Below, piece after piece: positions 7,951 through 15,878 of a stretch of DNA of 46,519 nt. The stretch's first letter is position 1, and each line of letters opens with the position of its first letter. Source of the DNA: Candidatus Stercoripulliclostridium merdipullorum (GTDB lineage Bacteria > Bacillota > Clostridia > Christensenellales > DTU072); the NCBI GenBank assembly GCA_018713745.1, contig DVOH01000037.1:1-46519 (forward strand), in the 5' to 3' direction. The position numbers were made by a program, and so were the translations under genes. The notes below the pieces were generated by a model. It saw only the letters and a program-made list of their open reading frames with translations. It searched no databases and was not told where the DNA came from.

Positions 7951-8562
7951 ATGAAAAAACGTCTTTCTATCCTGCTTTTGATCGTTTCGGTGCTGGTTTG
8001 CTCCGTGTTTGCCGCATCCTGTGCCAATACGGATCTTGTCGGCTCCGGGGACAAAACCGAAGTGACGGTCTGTACCGTTCGTTTTATCACGGGCGAAGGT
8101 TCGGCTGTCTCCAATATGGTTGTCGATTACGGTTCGGTGATCGAATCCGCAGATAAGATTGCTACGCCTACCAGTCCGTATTACACCTTTCAAGGCTGGT
8201 ATGTCGATCAGGAATGCCGCCAACCCGTTACGTTCCCTTATACGGTTCGGAAAGAAGTGGTTAACTTTTTTGCAAAATGGGAAAGAATCGGTGATTTTTA
8301 TACCGTTACGCTTCGCCTGAACGGCGGGAAAGTCAATGCGACGGGCGCAACCGAAGATCTGTCTTTCCACGCCACCCGCGAAGGTAACAAAGGCTATTTG
8401 TTCTATAGCAATATGATTCCAAAAGTCAGCCGTAGCGGTTACAGACTGGTGGATTGGTACAACGAGGACGGAGAAGGCTTGCTTGCAAAGTTCGGGACCT
8501 CCGCCAGCATCCGGATTTCGAAAGACGAAGTTTATACCGCAAAATGGGAGGAAGTCGTCTGA
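7951..8562 (+). CDS. Lipoprotein with two InlB/Flg_new-type repeats
   Basis: 203-aa predicted surface lipoprotein. It has a basic start, a hydrophobic stretch and an A-A-S-C lipobox with the lipidated cysteine at residue 24. Two beta-repeats of the Listeria-Bacteroides (InlB B/Flg_new) kind follow: one with Y-x-F-Q-G-W-Y-V-D and ending F-F-A-K-W-E, the other with V-x-L-R-L-N-G-G, G-Y-R-L-V-D-W-Y and ending Y-T-A-K-W-E. The start at 7951 follows AGGTGG (7942-7947) and gives a clean signal; an upstream TTG at 7930 would spoil it. It is the first gene of an operon and overlaps the mannosidase start by one base. No catalytic motif is present. A role in binding surface glycans or holding an extracellular partner is inferred only from repeat type and neighbour. 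Confidence 0.82.
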   Translation: MKKRLSILLLIVSVLVCSVFAASCANTDLVGSGDKTEVTVCTVRFITGEGSAVSNMVVDYGSVIESADKIATPTSPYYTFQGWYVDQECRQPVTFPYTVRKEVVNFFAKWERIGDFYTVTLRLNGGKVNATGATEDLSFHATREGNKGYLFYSNMIPKVSRSGYRLVDWYNEDGEGLLAKFGTSASIRISKDEVYTAKWEEVV

Positions 8563-11054
8563 TGAAGCATATTTTGCTGGACGGATCCTGGACGCTGATC
8601 GGCAACGACTTTACCATCCCGGCCACCGTGCCGGGATGTCAATATACCGACCTTCTTGCCGCAGGTAAGATTCCCGATCCGTTCGCCGCTTGCAACGAAT
8701 CGAAGGTGCAGTGGGTCGCCGAGCGGGACTGGACTTATCGCAAAACTTTTTCGGTGGATCATACCCTGACGGCATACGAACATATCGATCTTTGCTTCGA
8801 CGCGGTCGATACCCTTGCCGAAATCCTTTTGAACGGCAAATCGATTCTGCAATGCGACAACGCTCATATCGGCTATCGCGTTGACGTCAAGCCGTTTTTG
8901 GCGGAAGGCGACAACCTGTTGGAAGTCAAATTCCGTTCGCCTTTTCCTTATCTCGACGAGTTGCAGCGCGAAGACCCGATGCCCCGCAATATGATGGGGA
9001 CTACGGGGATCCCGCATTTGCGCAAGCCGCAATGTCATTTCGGCTGGGACTGGGGTCCGACGTTGCCGATTGCGGGATTGACGCGTTCGGTCGGCTTGCG
9101 TGCTTACAACGGATCGGCGCTTGGCGGGATCAAAATCCGCCAATCTCATGAGGACGGTCGGGTGACGTTGACCGTTGCGCCGCGCAACGCAAAGGTTGAT
9201 TTTGTGGTCAGCGTCCAATCGCCCGACGGTTCGGTGTCGGAAGCTGCGGCAAATGCCGGGGAATCCGCAACCATAGTGATCGATCATCCTTCGCTTTGGT
9301 GGACGGCGGAATTGTCGGGACAACGGGAGCAGCCGCTATATCGGGTAACCGTCGCTACGACGCAGGAGGGCGGTGACGTCATTGTTCGGAAGATCGGTTT
9401 GCGCACCGTTACGCTCGATCGTGCCCCCGACCGTTACGGCAAGCAATTTCGCTTTTTGCTCAACGGGATTCCGTTGTTTATCAAAGGTGCCAACTGGATT
9501 CCCGCCGATTCCTTTGTTACCCGTGTCGACGGGGCGCGCTTGGAAGCCATGATCGGCGATGCGTTGGATGCAAACTTCAATATGCTACGCGTGTGGGGCG
9601 GCGGATATTACGAGTCCGAAGCGTTTTATGATCTTTGTGACCGCAAAGGACTTTTGGTATGGCAGGATTTTGCTTTTGCCTGCGCTCCGTATCCTTTTTA
9701 TCGGGAATCGTTTTTGCAAAACGTTCTTAGTGAAGTCGACTACAACGTCGATCGCCTCGAAACCCATCCCTCTCTTGCCGTTTGGTGCGGCAACAACGAG
9801 ATCGAAGCGATGAGCGCAGGATGGTTTAACTGCAGAAAGTTGATCGACTGGACCGAGAAGTTTTTCTATCACATTCTTCCCGATCGTTTGGCGGGACTGG
9901 AAAGCGCGGTGCCGTACACCGAAGGGTCGCCCGTTTCCGGTACGTTTATGAAAGATGTCGGTGCCGACCATAGCGGCGACACGCACCTGTGGCAGGTCTG
10001 GCACGGGCAGCGACCGCTTTCTTATTATCGGGAGCGGTATACGAGATTCTGCTCGGAATTCGGGCTGGAGTCTTTGCCCGATCTCAACACCATCCGCTAT
10101 TTTGCGAAAGAGGACGAGCTCGACCTTCGCTCTCCGGCAATGCAGGCGCATCAGAAATGTATGAGCGGCAACGGGAAAATGTTATATTACGTATCCACTC
10201 GTTTTCGGATTCCGCGCCGTTTTGAAGACTTGGTCGGCTTAACGCAGATTGTACAGGCAGAGTGCGTCCGCTATGCCACCGAACATTGGCGTCGAAACCG
10301 CGGTCGCTGCAACGGTTCGATGTATTGGCAGTTCAACGACTGCTGGCCCGTCGCTTCGTGGTCGGGGATCGATTGCTTCGGTCGCAAAAAAGCGTTGCAT
10401 TTTGCGGCAAAACGGTTTTTCAGTCCCGTCGCCGTGTCGATTGCCGAATCGGGACAAAAAGCCGAGGTGTTTGCCGTCAACGATCTTGCCGCTCCGTTTG
10501 AAGGATCCGCGTCGATCCGTTTGATGACGTTCGACGGCAAAACGCTTACTTCAGACAAACTGCAAGTATCGGTGCCTGCTCTGACAGCCGTTTCGTTGGG
10601 CTGGTTCGACTATGAATCTCAACTGAAACAATATCGCAACAACTGTGTGCTTTGTGTCGATTTGTATGACAAACAACAATGTTCGGTATCCCGTTCGACG
10701 TGTTTGTTTGCGGCGGAAAAAGATCTCGATCTTCCCGTCGCGCCCATTACGCTCGCAGCCGAAATGCAAGGCGACGCCGTTGAAGTCCGCTTGACGTCGG
10801 ATTGCTATCAACGCTATGTCCGATTGGATGCAGACGCACAGGATGCGGTTTTTTCGGATAATTGCTTCGATCTGATGCCGGGCGAAATCAAAACCGTGAC
10901 GGTGCGCTCCGGCAGTAAAGCGATCAACGTATCGGCGCGGTCGTTGGCGATTGCACCGGCGAAGGGCTCCAAATGGTCGGACGCTTGGTTCAGACTTCGG
11001 TTTTCGCTGATTCCGATCAATCTGGCAAACCGAATTGTTTATCGGTTTATGTAG
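8562..11054 (+). CDS. Beta-mannosidase, glycoside hydrolase family 2
   Basis: 830-aa GH2 enzyme expected to release terminal beta-D-mannose from manno-oligosaccharides. Its parts follow the family order: N-terminal sugar-binding fold (R-K-x-F near residue 60), the RKPQCHFGWDWGP segment characteristic of beta-mannosidases, an immunoglobulin-like domain, then the TIM barrel. The acid/base is E413 in WCGNNE and the nucleophile is E499 in C-S-E-F-G. Length agrees with bacterial beta-mannosidases. No signal peptide is present, so it acts inside the cell on imported oligosaccharides. The ATG at 8562 overlaps the preceding stop (TGATG), showing translational coupling to the lipoprotein gene. No mannoside transporter is adjacent; the GPH symporter at the window end is distant. 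Confidence 0.93.
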   Translation: MKHILLDGSWTLIGNDFTIPATVPGCQYTDLLAAGKIPDPFAACNESKVQWVAERDWTYRKTFSVDHTLTAYEHIDLCFDAVDTLAEILLNGKSILQCDNAHIGYRVDVKPFLAEGDNLLEVKFRSPFPYLDELQREDPMPRNMMGTTGIPHLRKPQCHFGWDWGPTLPIAGLTRSVGLRAYNGSALGGIKIRQSHEDGRVTLTVAPRNAKVDFVVSVQSPDGSVSEAAANAGESATIVIDHPSLWWTAELSGQREQPLYRVTVATTQEGGDVIVRKIGLRTVTLDRAPDRYGKQFRFLLNGIPLFIKGANWIPADSFVTRVDGARLEAMIGDALDANFNMLRVWGGGYYESEAFYDLCDRKGLLVWQDFAFACAPYPFYRESFLQNVLSEVDYNVDRLETHPSLAVWCGNNEIEAMSAGWFNCRKLIDWTEKFFYHILPDRLAGLESAVPYTEGSPVSGTFMKDVGADHSGDTHLWQVWHGQRPLSYYRERYTRFCSEFGLESLPDLNTIRYFAKEDELDLRSPAMQAHQKCMSGNGKMLYYVSTRFRIPRRFEDLVGLTQIVQAECVRYATEHWRRNRGRCNGSMYWQFNDCWPVASWSGIDCFGRKKALHFAAKRFFSPVAVSIAESGQKAEVFAVNDLAAPFEGSASIRLMTFDGKTLTSDKLQVSVPALTAVSLGWFDYESQLKQYRNNCVLCVDLYDKQQCSVSRSTCLFAAEKDLDLPVAPITLAAEMQGDAVEVRLTSDCYQRYVRLDADAQDAVFSDNCFDLMPGEIKTVTVRSGSKAINVSARSLAIAPAKGSKWSDAWFRLRFSLIPINLANRIVYRFM

Positions 11055-11061
11055 GTATTAT

Positions 11062-11556
11062 ATGAAAGCGGTTGCATGTTTCCAAAAAGTTTCGTTTGAA
11101 GAGTTTTCTCATCATTTCGACGACCCCGAAGTCGCGGGGGCGGCTTATGGGGTCATACGGATTCCGACACGGGCGACCGTAGGCTCTGCCGGTTATGACT
11201 TTGTCACGCCGGTCGCAATCAGATTGCAACCCGGTCAGTCGGCGTTGATTCCGACCGGGATCCGGGCGAAAATCGAAGAGGGGTGGGTGTTGCAGATTTT
11301 CCCCAAAAGCGGGCTCGGTTTCCGCTTCCGTTTGCAACTGGACAACACGGTCGGCATTATCGATCAAGATTATTATAATTCCGACAACGAAGGTCATATT
11401 ATGGTAAAGCTGACCTGTGACGCAAAATCCGACACAACGTTCAGCTTGTCTGCAGGCAAGGCATTTGTGCAGGGAATCTTTCTTCCTTTCGGTATTACCG
11501 CGGACGACGACGCCTTCGGCGTACGAAACGGCGGGTTTGGGTCAACGGGACGATGA
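11062..11556 (+). CDS. dut: dUTP diphosphatase (trimeric type)
   Basis: 164-aa dUTPase that hydrolyses dUTP to dUMP and pyrophosphate, keeping uracil out of DNA. The conserved motifs are present in order: A-G-Y-D-F within GSAGYDF (motif 1), PKSGLGFR (motif 2), NTVGIIDQDYYN with the catalytic Asp (motif 3), a motif-4 strand around G-I-F-L-P-F, and the C-terminal RNGGFGSTGR P-loop-like motif 5. The ATG at 11062 fits the family N-terminus; ribosome binding is weak (GTAGG), and the gene starts only 7 nt after the mannosidase stop. Its ATGA stop overlaps the start of a DNA glycosylase gene, linking prevention and repair of deaminated or uracil bases. Confidence 0.94.
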   Translation: MKAVACFQKVSFEEFSHHFDDPEVAGAAYGVIRIPTRATVGSAGYDFVTPVAIRLQPGQSALIPTGIRAKIEEGWVLQIFPKSGLGFRFRLQLDNTVGIIDQDYYNSDNEGHIMVKLTCDAKSDTTFSLSAGKAFVQGIFLPFGITADDDAFGVRNGGFGSTGR

Positions 11557-12074
11557 CCCGCGCTTGCGTCACGCACGAAGCGATCGAACCCGTATTCGAC
11601 GCCGACAGCCGCGTGTTGCTGTTGGGTACGATGCCGTCGCCTCGATCCCGTGCCGAACGTTTTTATTATGCCCATCCTCAAAACAGAATGTGGAGGGTGC
11701 TTGCCGCGGTGTTTGAAAGCCCGTTGCCCGTCACGGTTGAAGAGAAAAAGCAATTTTTATTGTCGCATCGGATTGCTATGTGGGACGTGCTTGCTTCTTG
11801 CGAGATCGAAGGCGCTTCCGATACCTCCATCCGCAATCCCGTCCCCAACGATCTGGACAGAATTTTTTCGGTTGCGGCAATTTCAGTAGTTTTTACCGCG
11901 GGCGGTACGGCGCATCGGTTGCTGAAAAAGCTGACGGGGCGCGATTCCGTGCGGCTTCCCTCCACGAGCCCTGCAAATTGCGCAATGCCGACGGAGTCTT
12001 TGGTCGAAGCCTATCGCATCGTTGCGCGCGCGACAGAAGGACAGACTATTGACGAAGCAGCGGTTTTCATGTAA
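11553..12074 (+). CDS. DNA-deoxyinosine glycosylase (UDG superfamily, family 6 type)
   Basis: 173-aa DNA repair glycosylase that resembles the hypoxanthine-DNA glycosylase branch of the uracil-DNA glycosylase superfamily. Key segments are L-L-L-G-T-M-P-S (residues 22-29), the FYYAHPQNRMW block with N44 as the likely catalytic Asn, and a C-terminal L-P-S-T-S-P-A-N loop that takes the place of the HPSP-like intercalation motif. The gene overlaps dut by 4 bases (ATGA), so the two products are probably made together: one cleans the nucleotide pool and the other removes deaminated bases. The next gene's promoter lies in its last codons. Base preference (hypoxanthine or uracil) is inferred from family similarity. 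Confidence 0.88.
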   Translation: MTRACVTHEAIEPVFDADSRVLLLGTMPSPRSRAERFYYAHPQNRMWRVLAAVFESPLPVTVEEKKQFLLSHRIAMWDVLASCEIEGASDTSIRNPVPNDLDRIFSVAAISVVFTAGGTAHRLLKKLTGRDSVRLPSTSPANCAMPTESLVEAYRIVARATEGQTIDEAAVFM

Positions 12075-12077
12075 AAT
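12049..12077 (+). promoter_or_regulatory. SigA promoter for the DUF6273 lipoprotein operon
   Basis: TTGACG at 12049-12054, a 17-nt spacer and TAAAAT at 12072-12077, overlapping the 3' end of the glycosylase gene. The leader contains a small hairpin (GCACG 12094-12098 with CGTGC 12108-12112) before AAGGAG at 12116-12121. Confidence 0.78.
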
Positions 12078-12127
12078 AATAGGGTAGAACCCTGCACGGT
12101 TTGAAATCGTGCGATAAGGAGTTTGTT

Positions 12128-13342
12128 ATGAGAAAATTTATCTTGGTGATTCTGACCGTTTTGATGGCGGTATCGGTATGCGCCGCTTGTTTGATCGGAT
12201 GTTCGCGCGCTCCTGCAACACCCGACGTGCGCCCGGACGCAACGCCTGACGTCGGAGCCGATCTTGGGGGTGGGGACGCTGCGTCCCCCGAAGAAGGCGG
12301 ATCCCCCGAGTCGCCCGAAGAAGTCCCCGCGCCTTCGGAGTCGGACGGAACGTATTTCAAATTCGGCGGTTGGTATACAAGCCCTGATTTTTCGGGAGAG
12401 CCGCTTTTTTCGTTGTCGGTTGTCGAAACAGAAGGTTTGTATGCAAAGTGGGAAAGCGTCACGATCGACTATGCTCCGTTTGAAGAAAACGGAGACCGTT
12501 ATGTCTATTACGGGACCTTTCCGCAGACCGCGCTGAATCTCGAACAATCGGCTTCGGTTGCCGAACAGATCAAAGGCAAAACCCCCGATGCAAACGGCTA
12601 TTTCACCGTCAATCTGACGATCGGGGAAGAAAGCAAGAGCGTCAAGGTATTCCCCGCAAGCGGCTATGTTCTCGACGCGCATTACCGCTTTGACAACGGA
12701 GAATTGATCGAAAACGCTACGACTTATTATTTTCTGGTCGAACCGATCAAGTGGAAGATTTTGAGTTCGGACGCGAGCGGAAAAAGCGTTTTGTTGTCCG
12801 AAAAACTTTTGCTGTGCGAGCAGTACAGCGACCGCACTGATACGATAACCCAAAGCGGATTGATCTATCACCCCAACAACTGGTCCAAAAGTAAGCTCCG
12901 CGCAACGTTGAACGGCACATTCCTCCGCCGTGCGTTTTCGGCGGAAGAGCAGAACGTGTTGCAAACAGTGTCCAATTACGACAGCGGCAGTAATGCGTTT
13001 TACGAGACGTACGCAACAGATACGACGACGGAAGACAAGGTTTATGTCCCGAGTTATGCCGATATGGTCAATACGGCATACGGGTTTTCTTCCGATTTCT
13101 TTACAGCGGACGCCGCACGCACCGCAATTACGACGGACTACGCTCGTATCCAAAACAGCTGGATCGACAAACGGCAGGGAGACGGATTCGGGAAGTCCGT
13201 TTATTGGCTTCGTTCGCCGGGACATAAGCCGCGTTGCAACTCCATCGTTTATTTCGACGGAAAATGCGGACAGACCACGCACTGGAGCAATACCAATTTT
13301 GTATCCGTTCGTCCGATGGTGACAGCAGTGATCACCGGATGA
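12128..13342 (+). CDS. Lipoprotein with InlB-type repeat and DUF6273 domain
   Basis: 404-aa predicted lipoprotein. The signal ends in the lipobox L-I-G-C with C25. Residues about 30-75 are a Pro/Glu/Ser/Asp-rich low-complexity linker. Next comes a half InlB-type repeat (F-G-G-W-Y ending L-Y-A-K-W-E). From about 165 to the end is a DUF6273-type domain, with V-K-W-K-I-L, S-K-L-R-A-T-L-N-G-T-F, Y-W-L-R-S-P-G and a final V-R-P-M-V strand. This domain is common in secreted proteins of gut Firmicutes and resembles sulfatase-modifying-factor-type carbohydrate-binding folds; its function is not established. The start follows AAGGAG at 12116-12121. The stop overlaps the next gene. Confidence 0.82.
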   Translation: MRKFILVILTVLMAVSVCAACLIGCSRAPATPDVRPDATPDVGADLGGGDAASPEEGGSPESPEEVPAPSESDGTYFKFGGWYTSPDFSGEPLFSLSVVETEGLYAKWESVTIDYAPFEENGDRYVYYGTFPQTALNLEQSASVAEQIKGKTPDANGYFTVNLTIGEESKSVKVFPASGYVLDAHYRFDNGELIENATTYYFLVEPIKWKILSSDASGKSVLLSEKLLLCEQYSDRTDTITQSGLIYHPNNWSKSKLRATLNGTFLRRAFSAEEQNVLQTVSNYDSGSNAFYETYATDTTTEDKVYVPSYADMVNTAYGFSSDFFTADAARTAITTDYARIQNSWIDKRQGDGFGKSVYWLRSPGHKPRCNSIVYFDGKCGQTTHWSNTNFVSVRPMVTAVITG

Positions 13343-14472
13343 TGGATGAAATTGCGGTAGAATTGTCGGTCACCGCCGCGAGCGGTATCGAGGCGGTGAC
13401 CAAACGGGAACTGAAGCATCTCGGGTTCGATCCGGGCGGAGCCGTTTACGGCAGAATTCCGGTTCAAGCATCTCTTGGCGATATCGCACGGCTTAATTTG
13501 CATCTCAGAACGGCGGATCGTGTTTTTTTGACGATTGCCGAATTTTCCTGTCAGTCCTTCGATGAATTGTTTGACGGCGTTTACGCCGCCGAGTGGGAGC
13601 GCTTTCTCCCCGCCGATGCCGCCCTTCCGGTTGAGGCGCAGACGATCAAAAGCAAGTTGTATGCGCATGCCGCCATTGCTTCTGTTGCCAAAAAAGCCGT
13701 CCTGCAAAAGATGACGGATCGCAAAAAGGCGGTTGTGTTCCCCGAAACGGGGGCTGTTTTTCGTTTGCGGATCGCCTTGATTGAAGACGTTGCAACGGTG
13801 TTGCTCGACACAACGGGTGCGGGGCTTCATAAACGCGGGTATCGCACGATGGTGGGTGAAGCACCGATTGCCGAGAATCTTGCCGCGGCAATGCTTTTGC
13901 TCAGCGACTGGACGCGCGAACGCGCATTGATCGATCCTTTTGCGGGATCGGGAACGTTGCCCGTCGAAGCGGCGATGATGGCATCCGATACGGCACCGGG
14001 GTTGTTCCGCTCGTTTGCGTTTGAAGGGTTCGGTTGGCTCAGCGACGCGTATCGTCGACAAAAAGAACAAGCACTGGATGGGATCGATCGCTCCTGCAAA
14101 GCGCGGATTCAGGGATTCGACATCAATCCCAAAGCGATTTCGCTTGCCGTCCGTCATGCCGAAGCGGCGGGGGTCAGACATTTGATTCATTTCGGCACAC
14201 AGGATATGCGGGAAGTTTCGTCGCGGTATCGGGGCGGAACGGTCGTTACAAATCCGCCGTACGGGGAGCGCCTTCTCAAAGAACCCGAATTGCAGACATT
14301 GTATCGCGATTTCGGCAAAATGATGCGTCGTCTGGACGATTGGAGTCTTTTTGTCATTACGCCGTATCCTCGTTTTGAACGCTATTTCGGCAAAAAGGCA
14401 GACAAAACCCGCAAACTTTACAACGCGCAGTTGGAATGCCGATATTATTGCTATTATAAGAAGGGCGACTAA
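13339..14472 (+). CDS. THUMP-domain RNA (guanine-N2) methyltransferase, RlmL/YpsC type
   Basis: 377-aa SAM-dependent methyltransferase, most like the THUMP-containing YpsC/RlmL N-terminal enzymes that modify a guanine in 23S rRNA. Residues about 1-160 form the ferredoxin-like plus THUMP RNA-binding region (K-R-E-L-K-H-L-G-F; strand L-D-T-T-G-A-G-L-H-K-R-G-Y). The Rossmann catalytic part has DPFAGSGTLPVEAA (199-212) for SAM, G-F-D-I-N at about 259-263, and the N2-guanine signature NPPYGERL (305-312). The start at 13339 overlaps the previous stop (ATGA); the second ATG at 13342 is an alternative. The specific rRNA position is inferred from homology. Confidence 0.9.
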   Translation: MMDEIAVELSVTAASGIEAVTKRELKHLGFDPGGAVYGRIPVQASLGDIARLNLHLRTADRVFLTIAEFSCQSFDELFDGVYAAEWERFLPADAALPVEAQTIKSKLYAHAAIASVAKKAVLQKMTDRKKAVVFPETGAVFRLRIALIEDVATVLLDTTGAGLHKRGYRTMVGEAPIAENLAAAMLLLSDWTRERALIDPFAGSGTLPVEAAMMASDTAPGLFRSFAFEGFGWLSDAYRRQKEQALDGIDRSCKARIQGFDINPKAISLAVRHAEAAGVRHLIHFGTQDMREVSSRYRGGTVVTNPPYGERLLKEPELQTLYRDFGKMMRRLDDWSLFVITPYPRFERYFGKKADKTRKLYNAQLECRYYCYYKKGD

Positions 14473-15815
14473 TGCAAACCATTATCCGTCGGTTTATCCC
14501 GAAAGAGCAAGAAAAAACCTACCTTTACCTTCCGTTCGAAGTGCCGTCGAATACGGCTTCGATTGCGATCGGTTATCGATACGAGGGGGACGACGGAGGA
14601 TCGTTGCCCAATGCCGAAAAGAACTGTATCGATCTCGGTGTCATTGCTCCGGACGGCAGCGATCTCGGCGGCAGAGGGTCAAGTGTGCATTACGCATATA
14701 TTTCTCCGAGCTACAGTACGGACGGTTTTCGGACGTGCGATCTCAGACCCGGAACGTATCAGGTTTTGTTAGGGGCGTATCTGGTACGGCAAGAGGGGGT
14801 GGAAGTCGAAATCACCATCACCGTAACGTCGGGGAGCAAATCGTATTTCCGCGGGGATACGCATATTCATACCACGCGTTCGGACGGTGTGAAAAAATTA
14901 TGGCAGATCCCGCGTTTGTTGCAAAAACGTCGATTGCAGTTCGGCTTTATCACCGACCACAATCAGAAGCTTACCGATATTTCGCTTCCACAATCTCGTC
15001 GGGCATTGCTGATTGCAGGATACGAGTGGACCAATTATCACGGGCATGTCAATTTTTTAGGCGTCGATGCACCGTTTGACGGCACCTATGCCATCGATAC
15101 TCCGCAAGAACTGTTGCGCTATTGCCGTCAGGCGAAAGAGCGGGGAGCGATGGTATCGGTCAATCATCCGACATGTTGTTATTGTCCCTTCCGCTTCGAC
15201 GTCGAAGCGTTTGATTTCGACGGGATGGAAGTATGGAACGGACCCATGCGCATCAACAATTTACAGGCAGTCGAACTCTGGGACGGACTTTTGCAAAAGG
15301 GGAAAAAGATCGTCGCTTTGGGCGGAAGCGATTATCACCGCGATTATTTCGTGCTGAAAATGCTCGGCGCTCCGTGTGTCGAGGTTGAGGCGGAACGTTT
15401 GTCCGCGGACTCTATTTTACAAGCGGTCAAGGAAGGCAAGGTGACGATTTACGATCGCCCCGATCGTGCGCGATTGACGCTTGCGGCAGGCGAAGCGACG
15501 ACGGGGGATACCGTGGCTTGGCAACAAGGAATGGCGGTGAAGGCGGTCGCCGAAAAACTGAAAAAAGGCGAAACGCTCCGCCTGATCGCCAACGGACGGA
15601 CGATTGCGGAAAGGACGGCAAAACGGACGGGGCGTGTCGAATTGTCGGCAACGATAGAGGAGAGAGGCTATGTCCGTGCCGAAATCCGTTATCGCAAAAA
15701 AGGGCTGAGCTTATTGCTCCATAAGTTGGTGATGTCGGTGATGATTCCGTCCGAAGCCAAGCTTCCTGTCCCGCCGTTTTTAAGGGCAATGACCAACCCG
15801 ATATATTTGGATTAA
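14472..15815 (+). CDS. CehA/McbA-type PHP-domain metallohydrolase
   Basis: 447-aa protein with an N-terminal beta-sandwich-like region (1-120) and a PHP phosphoesterase domain. Metal-binding motifs are R-G-D-T-H-I-H (H131, H133), T-D-H-N (161-164), an N-H-P motif in S-V-N-H-P-T, and G-G-S-D-Y-H near residue 280. This arrangement matches CehA/McbA family hydrolases, known from carbaryl esterase and widespread with unknown natural substrates. A C-terminal beta-rich part follows. No signal peptide is seen. The gene overlaps the methyltransferase stop (TAATG). It probably hydrolyses a phospho- or other ester; the substrate is unknown. Confidence 0.85.
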   Translation: MQTIIRRFIPKEQEKTYLYLPFEVPSNTASIAIGYRYEGDDGGSLPNAEKNCIDLGVIAPDGSDLGGRGSSVHYAYISPSYSTDGFRTCDLRPGTYQVLLGAYLVRQEGVEVEITITVTSGSKSYFRGDTHIHTTRSDGVKKLWQIPRLLQKRRLQFGFITDHNQKLTDISLPQSRRALLIAGYEWTNYHGHVNFLGVDAPFDGTYAIDTPQELLRYCRQAKERGAMVSVNHPTCCYCPFRFDVEAFDFDGMEVWNGPMRINNLQAVELWDGLLQKGKKIVALGGSDYHRDYFVLKMLGAPCVEVEAERLSADSILQAVKEGKVTIYDRPDRARLTLAAGEATTGDTVAWQQGMAVKAVAEKLKKGETLRLIANGRTIAERTAKRTGRVELSATIEERGYVRAEIRYRKKGLSLLLHKLVMSVMIPSEAKLPVPPFLRAMTNPIYLD

Positions 15816-15842
15816 AACAAAACCGCTTCCGTCAAAGGAAAG

Positions 15843-15878
15843 AACGCGCCGTCAATCGATGTGCGCGTTTGCTTTTTT
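15843..15878 (+). terminator. Probable terminator between convergent genes
   Basis: AACGCGC (15843-15849) pairs with GCGCGTT (15863-15869) around a 13-nt loop, followed by T6 at 15873-15878. It serves the plus-strand PHP gene and overlaps the 3' end of the convergent MATE gene. The long loop lowers confidence. Confidence 0.55.

Noticed and set aside
12011..13282. 423-codon antisense open frame across the DUF6273 gene
   Set aside because: The plus strand has a signal peptide, lipobox and ribosome site; the antisense frame has none.
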